Shown in pieces: positions 27,515-36,552 of a stretch of DNA of 64,000 bases; position 1 is the stretch's first letter; each line of letters begins with the position of its first letter. The stretch is from Fibrobacteria bacterium (lineage in GTDB: Bacteria; Fibrobacterota; Fibrobacteria; UBA11236). Below the pieces are notes generated by a model. The model was not told the origin of the DNA. It made no database searches and saw only the letters and a list, made by a program, of their open reading frames with translations. A program made the position numbers and the translations under genes. The stretch lies in contig JANYDA010000021.1 in the NCBI GenBank assembly GCA_025360005.1, positions 1 through 64,000 of the forward strand, given 5' to 3'.

Positions 27515-28554
27515 AGCCAATCCAATGGCTCTCGACTTTTACCACTGCCATCCTGGTTTCTTGTTCGAACCCCACGAGGTCATCCATGCCCGATCCCGCA
27601 ACTGAACTCCGCATCGCGGACTTGCAAAAATCTCCGGCCGATCAAATCAACTCGCTCCGGCTTATCTCCGATGGAAACACCCTTTCGTTGGCCAGTATGA
27701 CTGCGAGTCCGGATGGCATGCATGATGTTTCCACCCGTTCATTGGAAACCGATTCTGAGGGAGTGCCCCGATCCTTGGGCAAGCTGAGTTCACCCTTTGG
27801 ATTGCCGTTTTGGGATGTTGGAACCGTATCGAAAGGCCTCGCAACGGTTTGGACCATGCCCGGCAGCGCGATTTCATCCCTTGGATATCAGGTCCAGGGG
27901 CATCAGGAAATCACATTGACAGGCCGTTACCCATCGGGGGTGTTCCAGAATCCGAGATTCGTTCGGGGCCATTCCAGCCTGGCTGTTACCGCATGCGCCA
28001 TGCAGTCCGCCGGAGAGGCTTTGGTGCTATTTCAGGATGGACTGGAAACCGGAAATGCCCGATACCGGATCCTGCCGGCAGCGGGACAAGGTAGAGTGCT
28101 CGATGGTTTGCTGGTCCGCAATGGAAATGGGTACTTACTACTGGCAAAATATGCAGCTCCCTTTCCGGGTGTATCCCAACGTACGGACCTCCGCGGCGAA
28201 AGCTCGGCTGGCGGCGTGTTGCGTTGCCTATGGCTCGATGCGGATTTCCACGCGGTAGATTCCGCATCCAGTCCTTTTGGGGATTCCGCCGTATTCGAGT
28301 TTGATGCCGATGCAAACGACGAGCATATATATCTGATCGCTACCACGCCCCAAGGGTTCATGGTAGCCGCAACCACAATCGAAGGTAAGGCATGGCATTG
28401 GATCTTTTCGCCAGAGGCGCAGAGATCCGGAGAAACGCTCTTCTCGCCAGCGGTATCCGCACAGAGTACGTCCGCCAACGCGGTCTTCCTGTCCAAAAAC
28501 GAAGCCGGTTCACGGGATATCATGCGGGCGCGGATCTCGATCCGGGGACGTTGA
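27511..28554 (+). CDS. Lipoprotein, candidate immunity partner of the transglutaminase-like effector
   Basis: A 347-residue predicted lipoprotein. The signal peptide ends in lipobox LVSC with Cys18 as acylation site. The mature protein is beta-rich with repeating strands (LISDGNTLSLASMT, NGNGYLLLAKYAAP, HIYLIATTPQGFMVAATT), so a propeller-like fold is possible. No known family recognised. Its ATG overlaps the stop of the effector-like gene by four bases. By analogy with the 20986/22180 pair it may protect the cell from the coupled enzyme; sequence similarity between the two lipoproteins is not evident. Confidence 0.7.
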   Translation: MKPIQWLSTFTTAILVSCSNPTRSSMPDPATELRIADLQKSPADQINSLRLISDGNTLSLASMTASPDGMHDVSTRSLETDSEGVPRSLGKLSSPFGLPFWDVGTVSKGLATVWTMPGSAISSLGYQVQGHQEITLTGRYPSGVFQNPRFVRGHSSLAVTACAMQSAGEALVLFQDGLETGNARYRILPAAGQGRVLDGLLVRNGNGYLLLAKYAAPFPGVSQRTDLRGESSAGGVLRCLWLDADFHAVDSASSPFGDSAVFEFDADANDEHIYLIATTPQGFMVAATTIEGKAWHWIFSPEAQRSGETLFSPAVSAQSTSANAVFLSKNEAGSRDIMRARISIRGR

Positions 28555-28794
28555 GGTTCCATGAACAGCCGATACCCCTTGCCGTTAGTGATGAAAAACG
28601 TCGCGTCGCCTAATCTACTCACCTTGATCTGAATGCCGGCAAAGTGCTGCTTGGAGGCAGCCGCTAAATCTCCAGGAACAAAGGCTCGGCTTCAAAGAAA
28701 ACGCGGACCTGATCCCATAAAGTTCGAGTCTCCTTCGGCCTCAACCTTCGATCGTCGGAACCTTTAAAGAAAACCTCTCTTTTCTGCCTAAAAA

Positions 28795-28828
28795 CAGAAA
28801 GCCCCCGGTCCTAAGACCGGGGGCTTTC

Positions 28829-28830
<2 letters not shown>
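28795..28830 (-). terminator. Intrinsic terminator of tRNA-Ala
   Basis: Minus-strand hairpin with arms CAGAAAGCCCCCGGTC and GACCGGGGGCTTTCTG around TTAG, followed by TTTTTAGG. It starts at the tRNA CCA end, overlapping it by two bases. The arrangement and the flanking CTGGTGGAGCCA are shared with the three island repeats. The preceding gap 28555-28794 holds a short GTTCGAGTCTC stretch near 28720 and nothing else clear. Confidence 0.85.
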
Positions 28831-28904
<74 letters not shown>

Positions 28905-29134
28905 GAGGCCGAGAGAATTTAGTACAATCGCGCCGAATTTCAAGGCCGGTCCTACCTACACGGACAACTCTTATGCCACCCTTTCCGGCACCGTATGCTA
29001 CTTTGTCCCGGCCCCGTTTCCATGGCTTTAGGTATGCTACGCCTTGGTTTGAGGCTTCCGGTATTGGGGATAATGGAGGCGGGCAGACCAGCGTGGGCAT
29101 TCCAAGTTGCGACCGGCACGACGGGGCTGCTGGA

Positions 29135-31423
29135 CTAATGGACCAGCGCCTCCGAATCCGGCCATAGGATATTGGCCTCCACCGAATATGTATTCAAGGT
29201 TCCCATGGTTTGCAGGAAAGGCAGCAGGGAATCGTAGACGGCCTGGCCCGTGGTGGGAAGCAGGTTCGCCTTCTCCCCGCGATCGCGCTCCACGTCGAAC
29301 ACCTCCGCCCCCTGCTCGCGTGGAGTCGCCCCCAGCGGGCCGTGCAGGCGATAGGGACCATATTCCAAAGTGCCCTGTTCCGCGCGCACCAGGTAGCTCA
29401 CGCTGTTCAGGCCGGTAGCGCGCCGCGCCAGGCTATGGCCCAGGAAATGATTGGCGGCACGGATTCCCGCCAGGTCCAGCACGGTGGGGCCGATGTCCAA
29501 TTGGCAGGCGGGATAATCGTGCAATGCAGCCGGGCCCAATTTGGGATGCTCGCCCGCAATCACGAAGGGGATCCACATGGACTCGGTATACAATCCGAAA
29601 CCGATGGTGGAAGAACCGTGTTCGGAAAGCGGGAAGCCGTGATCGGCCAGGATGATGAATATGGTATGGGCAAACCAGGGCTCGTGCCGAACGGACTCCA
29701 GGAAGCGGCCTACGGAAGCATCCGCGTACTCCATGGTGGCCAGCATCTTCTCCTGCAGGCTCGCGCCGGGGCCGGTGGCGCGTACGCCCGGTTCCGTGTT
29801 GAAGGGATAATGATTGGTCTTGGTCATGGCGGTCACCATGAAAGGGCGATCGACCTTGAGGCTATCCTTCATCCACGATGCCATGTCGCGCAACATGGCA
29901 TCGTCGGTTTCCCGGCTGCGATCATAACTGATGCCCTGGTACCATTGACGCAGCCAAGGCACCTGGCCGTCCCAGGAGGGATCGGCGGCGGAAAAGAAAT
30001 GGGTGCGGTATCCATGCCGCCCCAATTCTTCCGTGAAGGAGCGATGGCGCAGGGTGGCGAAATCATTGGCGATGTAGCGGGTGGGATGCTGCAGAATGGA
30101 AAGATGCGTGCTCATCAAGGCGTTGATGGTGGGGATGCCCGAGCAGGAAAAACGCGTCCAGGCATGCGCCCGGCCCAAGGCCAGGCTGTCCAGCACCGGC
30201 GTGGGCGTGGCTCCGGAGTGGTTGGGCAGGGATCCGAAAGGCTTGAGGTAGCCCGCGTTCATGCCGCGATGGGACTCCATCAATATCAGCACGAAATTCC
30301 TGGGGCCCGCGTCCACGCCGTCGCAGTCCTCGTCCACGCCGTTGCCGGGGATATCCTTCGCTCCCGGATGGGATCGGGGATCAGCGTCGTCGCAATCCGC
30401 CCCGGGCAGGAAACCGTCCCCGTCCGCATCGACGCGGCAGCGCGCTTGCAGGGCCGGTCCGGCGGACTTGGTGGCCGCCGCGCCCGCAGGGCCGCCCGCA
30501 TTCATGGCCGCGCACAAGGCCTCCACCGGCGCCTTGTAGAACGGATAAGCGGTATCCGGAAAGACATAGGAACTATCGCCTTGCTCTAGGAGCCATTGTT
30601 TTTGGAAAATGCCGCCCAGCCGGGCCAGCGGAATGCGCGCCGGCGCCGTGCCCCGCTTGGTCTTGAGCCCTTCCAGCACCGTGGCCGTAAAGGGCCGCAG
30701 CTTCAGCATCCGGAACCCGCCCGTCCAGATGAAGTTGAGGAACACGTAGGAGAAGATGACCGCCGCCGCCAAGGCCCCCGGCACCCCCGCACCCAACCCG
30801 GAGCGGCGCGTCCACGCAAAACGCCGCAAACCGGCGAAGATCAGCAGCGAAACCGGCACGCAGGCGAAGAACAGCGCATAAGGCAGATAGCGCACGGATT
30901 CGTCGGAAGCCACGAATTTGAAAACTTCCCTTAGGGATGCGGAATTGCCGTAGGTAGCCATCAGCGAAAAATCCAGATGCATGCCCAGAAAGCGCATGGT
31001 CTCCTGATCGAATACCGTGAACAGGAGCAGCACCGAATGGAAAACCATCAGCGCCGGCAAAACGCCCCGCCCGGCCGAAAGGCCCCGGGGCCGCCGGTCG
31101 CCGCGCCCTTCCGTAGCACCCGCGATACCCGTACCCCCTCCGCTACCCTGGCGGCCCACGGCCCCCAAAAGCGCCGCCGCCGCCAGGAAAGGGAAGGAAT
31201 AGCCGGCGATCCACAACGCATCGATGCAAAAAGCATGGAAGATGTACCAATCGGGCTTGCCTACGAACGGGAATCCGTAGGCGTCGCTGCGGAAGATGAG
31301 CGCGATCCGCAGTAGCGCATGGGTTACCCAGACCGCCACAAGGTAGGCCGCGGCAGGGTGGAAGTCCGCCCCCCCGTGGGCGCGGAGGCGTTCGGCGAAA
31401 GTATCCCGGGATGCTTCAGTCAT
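29135..31423 (-). CDS. LTA-synthase-type membrane sulfatase with MopE-like calcium/metal motif
   Basis: A 762-residue inner-membrane protein of the alkaline phosphatase/sulfatase superfamily. About five membrane helices fill residues 20-260. A spacer at about 330-375 carries a thrombospondin-3/MopE-like element (DADGDGFLPGADCDDADP, then GNGVDEDCDGVD), which binds calcium in other proteins. The catalytic domain begins at NFVLILMESHRGMN, continues with the Thr/Ser nucleophile region SCSGIPTINALMSTH, and has the metal site FIILADHGFPLSEHG. Related enzymes transfer phosphoglycerol or phosphoethanolamine groups to polymers or lipid A. The acceptor here is unknown. No strong ribosome binding site marks the start. 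Confidence 0.82.
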   Translation of the reverse strand: MTEASRDTFAERLRAHGGADFHPAAAYLVAVWVTHALLRIALIFRSDAYGFPFVGKPDWYIFHAFCIDALWIAGYSFPFLAAAALLGAVGRQGSGGGTGIAGATEGRGDRRPRGLSAGRGVLPALMVFHSVLLLFTVFDQETMRFLGMHLDFSLMATYGNSASLREVFKFVASDESVRYLPYALFFACVPVSLLIFAGLRRFAWTRRSGLGAGVPGALAAAVIFSYVFLNFIWTGGFRMLKLRPFTATVLEGLKTKRGTAPARIPLARLGGIFQKQWLLEQGDSSYVFPDTAYPFYKAPVEALCAAMNAGGPAGAAATKSAGPALQARCRVDADGDGFLPGADCDDADPRSHPGAKDIPGNGVDEDCDGVDAGPRNFVLILMESHRGMNAGYLKPFGSLPNHSGATPTPVLDSLALGRAHAWTRFSCSGIPTINALMSTHLSILQHPTRYIANDFATLRHRSFTEELGRHGYRTHFFSAADPSWDGQVPWLRQWYQGISYDRSRETDDAMLRDMASWMKDSLKVDRPFMVTAMTKTNHYPFNTEPGVRATGPGASLQEKMLATMEYADASVGRFLESVRHEPWFAHTIFIILADHGFPLSEHGSSTIGFGLYTESMWIPFVIAGEHPKLGPAALHDYPACQLDIGPTVLDLAGIRAANHFLGHSLARRATGLNSVSYLVRAEQGTLEYGPYRLHGPLGATPREQGAEVFDVERDRGEKANLLPTTGQAVYDSLLPFLQTMGTLNTYSVEANILWPDSEALVH

Positions 31424-31524
31424 GCTGGGGCGGGCGTTGCGATGCGTTCATGTGGGAGGTAAAGATAAGATTGTTAACTTTCATCCCGCGGGGCGGTTTT
31501 CCCCTCGGCGCACGGAGGCAGGGC

Positions 31525-32262
31525 ATGGATAACGAGCCGACGGAATCCCCGGATGGGGACCAACCCGGAAACCCCGAAGCCGGCTACAACCAAGCCTTGA
31601 TCCGCGGCAAGATCCGCCGCGCCGAAAAAGGCGATAAGGGCCTCATGGCGGGCGGCCGTTCTCCGCATGCGGAGGTGCAGGGAACCGGCCCCGCCAATCT
31701 CCATGGCATGCCCAAGCTGCCGCCCGGCCAGCACGAGGTAAAGAATTGGCCCGTCCTGGACTTGGGCGTCAAACCGGAAATCCCGCGTGAGATGTGGTCC
31801 CTGACCGTCAAGGGCTACGTGCAATCGCCCTATGTGCTGGAGTGGAAGGAGTTCCTGGCCCTGCCCCAAGTGGAAGACGTCTCGGACTTCCATTGCGTCA
31901 CTTCCTGGAGCCGCATGGATAACCATTGGGGCGGCGTCCGCTTCCGCACCCTGGCGGAAAAAGCCGTCCCAAAACCGGAAGCCGCCCATGTCCACATCAA
32001 ATCCTACGACGGCTATTCCACCAACCTGCCCCTATCGGAATGCCTCGATGACGATGTGCTCCTGGTGCATACCTGGGAAGGCATCGACCTCCCGCGCGAG
32101 CACGGCGGCCCCGTCCGCATGATCACGCCGCGCAAGTACGCGTGGAAAGGCGCCAAGTGGATCAAGGAGATCCTCTTCCTGCCCCAGGATCTATTGGGCT
32201 TCTGGGAACTCCGCGGTTATTCGAATACGGCGGAACCTTGGTTCAACGACAGATACTCGTAG
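31525..32262 (+). CDS. Sulfite-oxidase-family molybdopterin oxidoreductase
   Basis: A 245-residue member of the oxidoreductase molybdopterin-binding family, close to stand-alone YuiH-type proteins. GGAGG sits just before the ATG at 31525. The Mo-ligand cysteine lies in DFHCVTSWSRMDNHW. Other family marks are WGGVRFRTL, YDGYSTNLPLSECLDDDVLL and GGPVRMITPRKYAWKGAKW. There is no signal peptide, so a cytoplasmic location is expected. Substrate unknown. Divergent from the sulfatase gene, with about 100 bases between their starts. Confidence 0.86.
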   Translation: MDNEPTESPDGDQPGNPEAGYNQALIRGKIRRAEKGDKGLMAGGRSPHAEVQGTGPANLHGMPKLPPGQHEVKNWPVLDLGVKPEIPREMWSLTVKGYVQSPYVLEWKEFLALPQVEDVSDFHCVTSWSRMDNHWGGVRFRTLAEKAVPKPEAAHVHIKSYDGYSTNLPLSECLDDDVLLVHTWEGIDLPREHGGPVRMITPRKYAWKGAKWIKEILFLPQDLLGFWELRGYSNTAEPWFNDRYS

Positions 32263-32279
32263 TCTCTCGGAGAGAGGGC

Positions 32280-32500
32280 GAAATGCAAAAGGCAAAGTGC
32301 AAAATAAAAAATGAAAAATTGGAAGATTGATACAGGGCGGCTCGGCAACCCGGCGGGGCGCTCCATTGCCGCTTCCAAGCGGGCCTCCGCACAAGAGGAC
32401 CGGTCACACCCAGGTTACCCAGAATCTTTCCTCTTCTCTCCGCTTTCCCCTCGCTTTCTCTTCATTTTGCACTTTGCTTTTTGATTTTTTTGCTTTTTCC
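32280..32500. repeat. Inverted pair of GCAAAGTGCAAAAT-type intergenic repeats
   Basis: Bases 32280-32322 read GAAATGCAAAAGGCAAAGTG followed by CAAAATAAAAAATG. Bases 32461-32500 contain the reverse form TTCATTTTGCACTTTGC followed by T-rich sequence. They flank a GC-rich core in the gap between the molybdopterin protein and mqnE. A third copy is at 34171-34213. Such AAAGTGCAAAAT units appear only between genes here. Confidence 0.6.
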
Positions 32501-32501
32501 T

Positions 32502-33629
32502 TCACCCTGCCAACGTCCTATACTCGCTGTCCCTCTCCAACGGCACCCGGTCCTTGCTGCGGATAATGCGGCCCAATTCCGCCGAGGTCACGGCCGGATG
32601 CGCCATGCCCCCGGCCATGGAGTAAATGCGCGTGCTGTCGTCCACGGTGCCGTCCAAATCGTCCACGCCGTAGTCGAGCGCCTGGGCGGCCATGTCCAGG
32701 CCCAGCATCACCCAGTACGCCTTCAGGTGCGGGATATTGTCCAGGAACAGGCGGGCCACGGCGTAGTTGCGCAAGTCCTCCTCCGGCGGCACTTCGGGGA
32801 TATGGCTCAGGGCGTTGGACTCGTTGCGGTAACGCAAGGGAATGAAGGATTTGAACCCGCCGGTCCTATCCTGCAAATCCCGCAGGCGGAGCATGTGATC
32901 GATGCGATGGCGGTACTCCTCCACATGACCATAAAGCATGGTAGCGTTGGAAAGCAGGCCCAGCCCATGCGCGGCCTCGTGCACTTCCAGCCAGGTATGC
33001 GCCGGCGCCTTGCCGCCCGCGATGCGTTTGCGCACTTCCGGATCAAAAATCTCCGCCCCGCCGCCGGGCAGGGAGTCCAGGCCCGCGCGCTTTAGCCGTT
33101 TCAAGGCTTCCGCCAGGGTAACGCCGCTTTTCCTGGCGAAGTAGGTGATCTCCACCGCTGTGAACGCCTTGACGTGCAGTTCCGGCCGGATGGATTTGAT
33201 GAAGGCGCATAGGGCCTCGCCGTATTCCACTCCGCGATCGGGATGCACGCCTCCGGTCACGTGGATCTCCGTGAGGCTGCCTGCGGGATAGGCATCCAGC
33301 TTATGCCGCAAATCCTGGAAGGAATAATCCCAGGCGCCCTCCGCCTCCGCGGCCTTGGGCGCGCGGTAGAAGGCGCAGAACTTGCATGCGTAAACGCATT
33401 TGTTGGTCGGCTCGAAATGGATGTTGCGGTTGAAGTACGCTTCTTCGCCGTGGAGTTTCCTGCGCGCCGCCTGGGCCATGCTTTGCAGCCAGGGGAGCGG
33501 GCCCCTTTGATACAGGAACAGGCCATCCTCCGGGGTCAGGCGTTCGCCGCGGGTAAGCTTGGCCTGCAGGGCGGAAAGTTCCTGCGCTAAAGTGCCGGCG
33601 GTATCGGAATCAAGGGGATCGATGGGCAT
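32502..33629 (-). CDS. mqnE: Aminodeoxyfutalosine synthase MqnE (radical SAM)
   Basis: A 375-residue radical SAM enzyme that joins 3-[(1-carboxyvinyl)oxy]benzoate and S-adenosylmethionine to make aminodeoxyfutalosine in the futalosine route to menaquinone. The cluster motif is TNKCVYACKFCAFYR (CX3CX2C). The segments EIHVTGGVHPDRGVEYG, PGGGAEIF and FIPLRYRNESNALSHI are typical of MqnE rather than MqnC. The ATG at 33629 was taken; a TTG six codons upstream is possible and neither has a strong ribosome binding site. It indicates respiration with menaquinone. No other mqn gene is nearby. Confidence 0.9.
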   Translation of the reverse strand: MPIDPLDSDTAGTLAQELSALQAKLTRGERLTPEDGLFLYQRGPLPWLQSMAQAARRKLHGEEAYFNRNIHFEPTNKCVYACKFCAFYRAPKAAEAEGAWDYSFQDLRHKLDAYPAGSLTEIHVTGGVHPDRGVEYGEALCAFIKSIRPELHVKAFTAVEITYFARKSGVTLAEALKRLKRAGLDSLPGGGAEIFDPEVRKRIAGGKAPAHTWLEVHEAAHGLGLLSNATMLYGHVEEYRHRIDHMLRLRDLQDRTGGFKSFIPLRYRNESNALSHIPEVPPEEDLRNYAVARLFLDNIPHLKAYWVMLGLDMAAQALDYGVDDLDGTVDDSTRIYSMAGGMAHPAVTSAELGRIIRSKDRVPLERDSEYRTLAG

Positions 33630-33737
33630 GCCGGGGAAAAATACCAATTTCTCTTGGCCAAGCGATTGGGGCTCCGGACCCCTTATCGGCCGAAGCGCGG
33701 TATGCCCTCCTCCGGGAACGCGGCTGGCTCCCCTAAA

Positions 33738-34078
33738 TCACCGATCCAGGAAATGCCGGGCTTCCACCAAGGTCAGAAGCCGGTTCAATGCGGAACGCGC
33801 CATGCCGGCTTGCACGGGAAACGTTTTCAGACCCTGACGATGGATTCGATCCATCAGGTCCGGATGCAACAGATCCTCCATCCGTCCATCCCGGCCAGGA
33901 TATCCTGCGCGTACGGATAAGGCCCCGCCGGTTTCCGCAAATGCAACGAACGCGCCAGCTTGTTCCCTATCCTCCGGAATTGGGATTTGCCCGAAGCCAG
34001 CAGGGACTGCCATGCGTTGGCCGCCGCGAATCCGGGCATGGATGTGGCAAGGCCGAAAACCGCCAGAAATCCCCTCAC
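33738..34078 (-). pseudogene. Small exported protein gene with a frameshift
   Basis: A GTG at 34078 is preceded by GGAGGGACA, a strong ribosome binding site. It opens a signal peptide (MRGFLAVFGLATSMPGFAAA) and a basic segment. Near 33885 the reading frame closes, but another frame continues plausibly (EDLLHPDLMDRIHRQGLK, ARSALNRLLTLVEARHFLD) to a stop at 33738. One base indel would join the two. Family unknown. Confidence 0.5.
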
Positions 34079-34170
34079 TGTCCCTCCAAAGCGCTTTTAC
34101 AACTTGGCTCGGGCCGGGCAACGCCGTCAATGCCGCTTCCCACCGGCCTCGGCATCTCGCCCCTCCCCTC

Positions 34171-34213
34171 TTCACTTTTCCTTGTGCATTTTGCACTTTG
34201 CATTTCGCATTCT
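34171..34213. repeat. Third GCAAAGTGCAAAATGC-type repeat
   Basis: Reads CACTTTTCCTTGTGCATTTT, then GCACTTTGCATTTCGCATTC on the plus strand. It is a longer version of the reverse copy at 32461 and lies just upstream of the 34241 gene. Possibly a small dispersed mobile or structural repeat. Confidence 0.55.
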
Positions 34214-34240
34214 CCCGGCAGAACACCCCCGAAAGGACCT

Positions 34241-34561
34241 ATGGCCAGCACAGTCGACGAAATCACCATCAACTTCGAGGAAGACGGAGTGCAACTCTGC
34301 AAAGAAGTGCAAAAGGAGATCCTGACCAAGGGCAGCTGGGCCACTATCATGTTCAAGTACCAGGATCTGGACAAAGCCACCAACAGCTTCAAGGCGCCCA
34401 AGATTTCCATCCGCCGCTACCAGAAGCGCAACGGCGAGTACAAGACCATGAGCAAGTTCAACATCTCTTCCATCGCCCAGGCCAAGAAGGTGGTGGAAGT
34501 GCTGGTGAAGTGGACCGAAAACGAGACCGGTATTGAAAGCGACGCCGGCGGCGAGGATTAG
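34241..34561 (+). CDS. Conserved-type hypothetical protein
   Basis: A 106-residue soluble protein. AAAGGA precedes the ATG. Characteristic segments are LTKGSWATIMFKYQDLDKAT, KISIRRYQKRNGEYKTMSKF and NISSIAQAKKVVEVLVKW. I recall similar uncharacterised proteins in several phyla but cannot name a function. It ends six bases before ybeY, so it is probably co-transcribed with ybeY and corC, which hints at a housekeeping role. Confidence 0.72.
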   Translation: MASTVDEITINFEEDGVQLCKEVQKEILTKGSWATIMFKYQDLDKATNSFKAPKISIRRYQKRNGEYKTMSKFNISSIAQAKKVVEVLVKWTENETGIESDAGGED

Positions 34562-34567
34562 GCCGAC

Positions 34568-34990
34568 TTGGTCAAGGTAGAGTGCGCCGACATCGGCACC
34601 TTACCCGTTCCCAAGCTCGCGGACTTGGCGCGCCTTGCCGAAAAGGTGTTGCGCGCCGAATTGCCCAAGCCGCGCCAAAAGGAAATGGGCCGCATAAACC
34701 TGGTCTTTTGCGAAAACGCCTTCGTGCGCGACCTTAACAAGCGGTTCCGCAAGTTGGATAAGGTCACCGACGTTCTCTCCTTCAACTATGACGATGAGGA
34801 TGTTTTCGGGGAAATCTATATCGCCACCGTGAAGGCGCAACAGCAGGCGCCCCGTTGGAAAAACTCGTTTTACGACGAATTAAAGCGATTGGTTGTGCAC
34901 GGCGCATTGCATCTGGCCGGTTACGATCATGGGAACGGCAAGGACCGCAAAGCGATGCGGGCCCGTGAGGATTTGCATTTGGGACTTTGA
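34568..34990 (+). CDS. ybeY: Endoribonuclease YbeY
   Basis: A 140-residue metal-dependent RNase required for 16S rRNA 3' maturation and ribosome quality control. The zinc motif HGALHLAGYDH is complete, followed by the short C-terminal helix. INLVFCENAFVRDLNKRFRK and TDVLSFNYDDED are the other family marks. The start is a TTG at 34568, chosen as the earliest fit to the family's length. It precedes a CorC/CNNM gene, a frequent neighbour of ybeY. Confidence 0.92.
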   Translation: MVKVECADIGTLPVPKLADLARLAEKVLRAELPKPRQKEMGRINLVFCENAFVRDLNKRFRKLDKVTDVLSFNYDDEDVFGEIYIATVKAQQQAPRWKNSFYDELKRLVVHGALHLAGYDHGNGKDRKAMRAREDLHLGL

Positions 34991-35044
34991 AATGAACTAT
35001 ATTTAACCGGATAGGACCGTTCCGGTTCTATAACTCTGCAACCA

Positions 35045-36346
35045 GTGGATTCCACTTCTCCCCTACGCGCCCTCCTGGTCTTCTTCCTGACAACGGGATT
35101 GAGCGGGGTTTTGAGCGGGGTCAAAACCGTAATCGGTTTTTTCCGCGGACAGAATTCCGTGCACTCCCTCAACGGGGAATCGGCGCATATCAAAGACATC
35201 GTGGAGCGCTCCTCCCTGTTGTGGGAGAAGCCGGGATTTTTCGAATCCATCAGCATAGGCCGCTTCGTCCTCGATGGCGGCGCCATCCTGGCAGTTACCC
35301 GTTACCTGCTGTTCCTGTTTCCGGAATCCAGCCTTACCACCTTGGGGCTGATCGGAATCCTCCTGTCCTTCTCCGTGTCCCACTGGCTGTTCCCGGTGCT
35401 GGCCCAGGCATTCTGCCCCTCGTTGGGCAAATGGGCGCTGCGCATCTACAAGCTCTACAGCTTCTTTTTCATGGGCAAATTGGGTGAGCTGCTCTTCCAG
35501 GGACATGATATCGCCCTCCGCAAACTCGGCATCGATCCCAAGCTGAGCTTCCTGGGCGAGACCAACCTGCACAAGCTTTCCCCGGCCGCGGACGATGAGA
35601 ATCCGGACCGCAGCGGCCTCAGGGACGATGAGAAGGAGATGATCCGCAGCATCTTCGACTTGCGGGAAACCCAGGTCAAGGAAATCATGACCCCGCGCGT
35701 GGACGTGGCGGCCCTGGAAATGGGCGCCTCATTCCGGGAGGTGCGGGATTTGATCGCGGAGGAAAAGTACAGCCGCATACCCGTCTACAAGGACGCCATC
35801 GATCATGTCCAGGGCATCTTGCATACCATGGATCTGATGAGCCTCAGGGACGAAGTCCGCGGGCCCGGATTCAAATTGCAGGGCCTGTTGCGGGAAGCCT
35901 ATTTCGTTCCGCGCACCAAGAAGATAGGCGAGCTGATGCGGGAATTCCGCCTCAAGCATATCCACATGGCCATAGTGGTGGACGAATACGGCGGCACCGC
36001 GGGGCTGATAACGCTGGAAGACATCCTGGAGGAAATCGTAGGCGAGATCCACGATGAGGACGAAACCGAAACCCTGAAGATCCGCAAGATCGAAGACGGG
36101 GTCTATCTCGTGGATCCGATGGTTTCCCTATTCGATTTGAACGGAGAGTTGGGGCTGGCCTTGAAGCCGGAGGATCCGGATATCCAGATCGACACTTTCG
36201 GCGGCTTTATCCTGTTCATCCATGGAAAAGTGCCTGAACCGGGAGATGTCATCCGCTTCAAGGAGTATAGTTTCAAAGTCCTGGAAATGGATGGGCAGAA
36301 AATGCAGAAGGTCCGTCTGACGCTGCCCTCATTGGTCAACAGCTAG
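35045..36346 (+). CDS. CNNM/CorC-family membrane protein with CBS pair
   Basis: A 433-residue protein with an N-terminal DUF21-like membrane part (helices around residues 8-28, 75-95, 100-125 and 140-155), shorter and more divergent than the standard domain. The CBS pair runs from EIMTPRVDVAALEMGASFRE to HMAIVVDEYGGTAGLITLED and EEIVGEIHDE. A C-terminal transporter-associated domain follows (FGGFILFIHGKVPEPGDVI). Homologues take part in magnesium or cobalt homeostasis; the older haemolysin label is not informative. The start is a GTG. Confidence 0.87.
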   Translation: MDSTSPLRALLVFFLTTGLSGVLSGVKTVIGFFRGQNSVHSLNGESAHIKDIVERSSLLWEKPGFFESISIGRFVLDGGAILAVTRYLLFLFPESSLTTLGLIGILLSFSVSHWLFPVLAQAFCPSLGKWALRIYKLYSFFFMGKLGELLFQGHDIALRKLGIDPKLSFLGETNLHKLSPAADDENPDRSGLRDDEKEMIRSIFDLRETQVKEIMTPRVDVAALEMGASFREVRDLIAEEKYSRIPVYKDAIDHVQGILHTMDLMSLRDEVRGPGFKLQGLLREAYFVPRTKKIGELMREFRLKHIHMAIVVDEYGGTAGLITLEDILEEIVGEIHDEDETETLKIRKIEDGVYLVDPMVSLFDLNGELGLALKPEDPDIQIDTFGGFILFIHGKVPEPGDVIRFKEYSFKVLEMDGQKMQKVRLTLPSLVNS

Positions 36347-36351
36347 AGACC

Positions 36352-36552
36352 TTACCTGCGCGCGCGCATATTCCCGATATTGCGCAGCAAATCATCGTTG
36401 TAGAAATCCAGCAGCGGCAACTTGTCTAAGACGTCCTGGCCGCGATCCAGGGATGCCGCACTCTCTTGGATCACGCGGATCAGTTTTGCAACCGACGAGT
36501 GCAAATCCAGTAAAGAAGATTCCAATCCCATCAGGTTTTCCGTGTTATTCAC
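36352..36552 (-). CDS. Small helical hypothetical protein
   Basis: A 66-residue protein starting at the GTG at 36552, which has AGGGAG five bases upstream. It is predicted almost entirely helical, with heptad-like hydrophobic spacing (LMGLESSLLDLHSSVAKLIR), so a short coiled coil is likely. No family recognised. Its 3' end faces the corC gene. Confidence 0.5.
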   Translation of the reverse strand: MNNTENLMGLESSLLDLHSSVAKLIRVIQESAASLDRGQDVLDKLPLLDFYNDDLLRNIGNMRARR

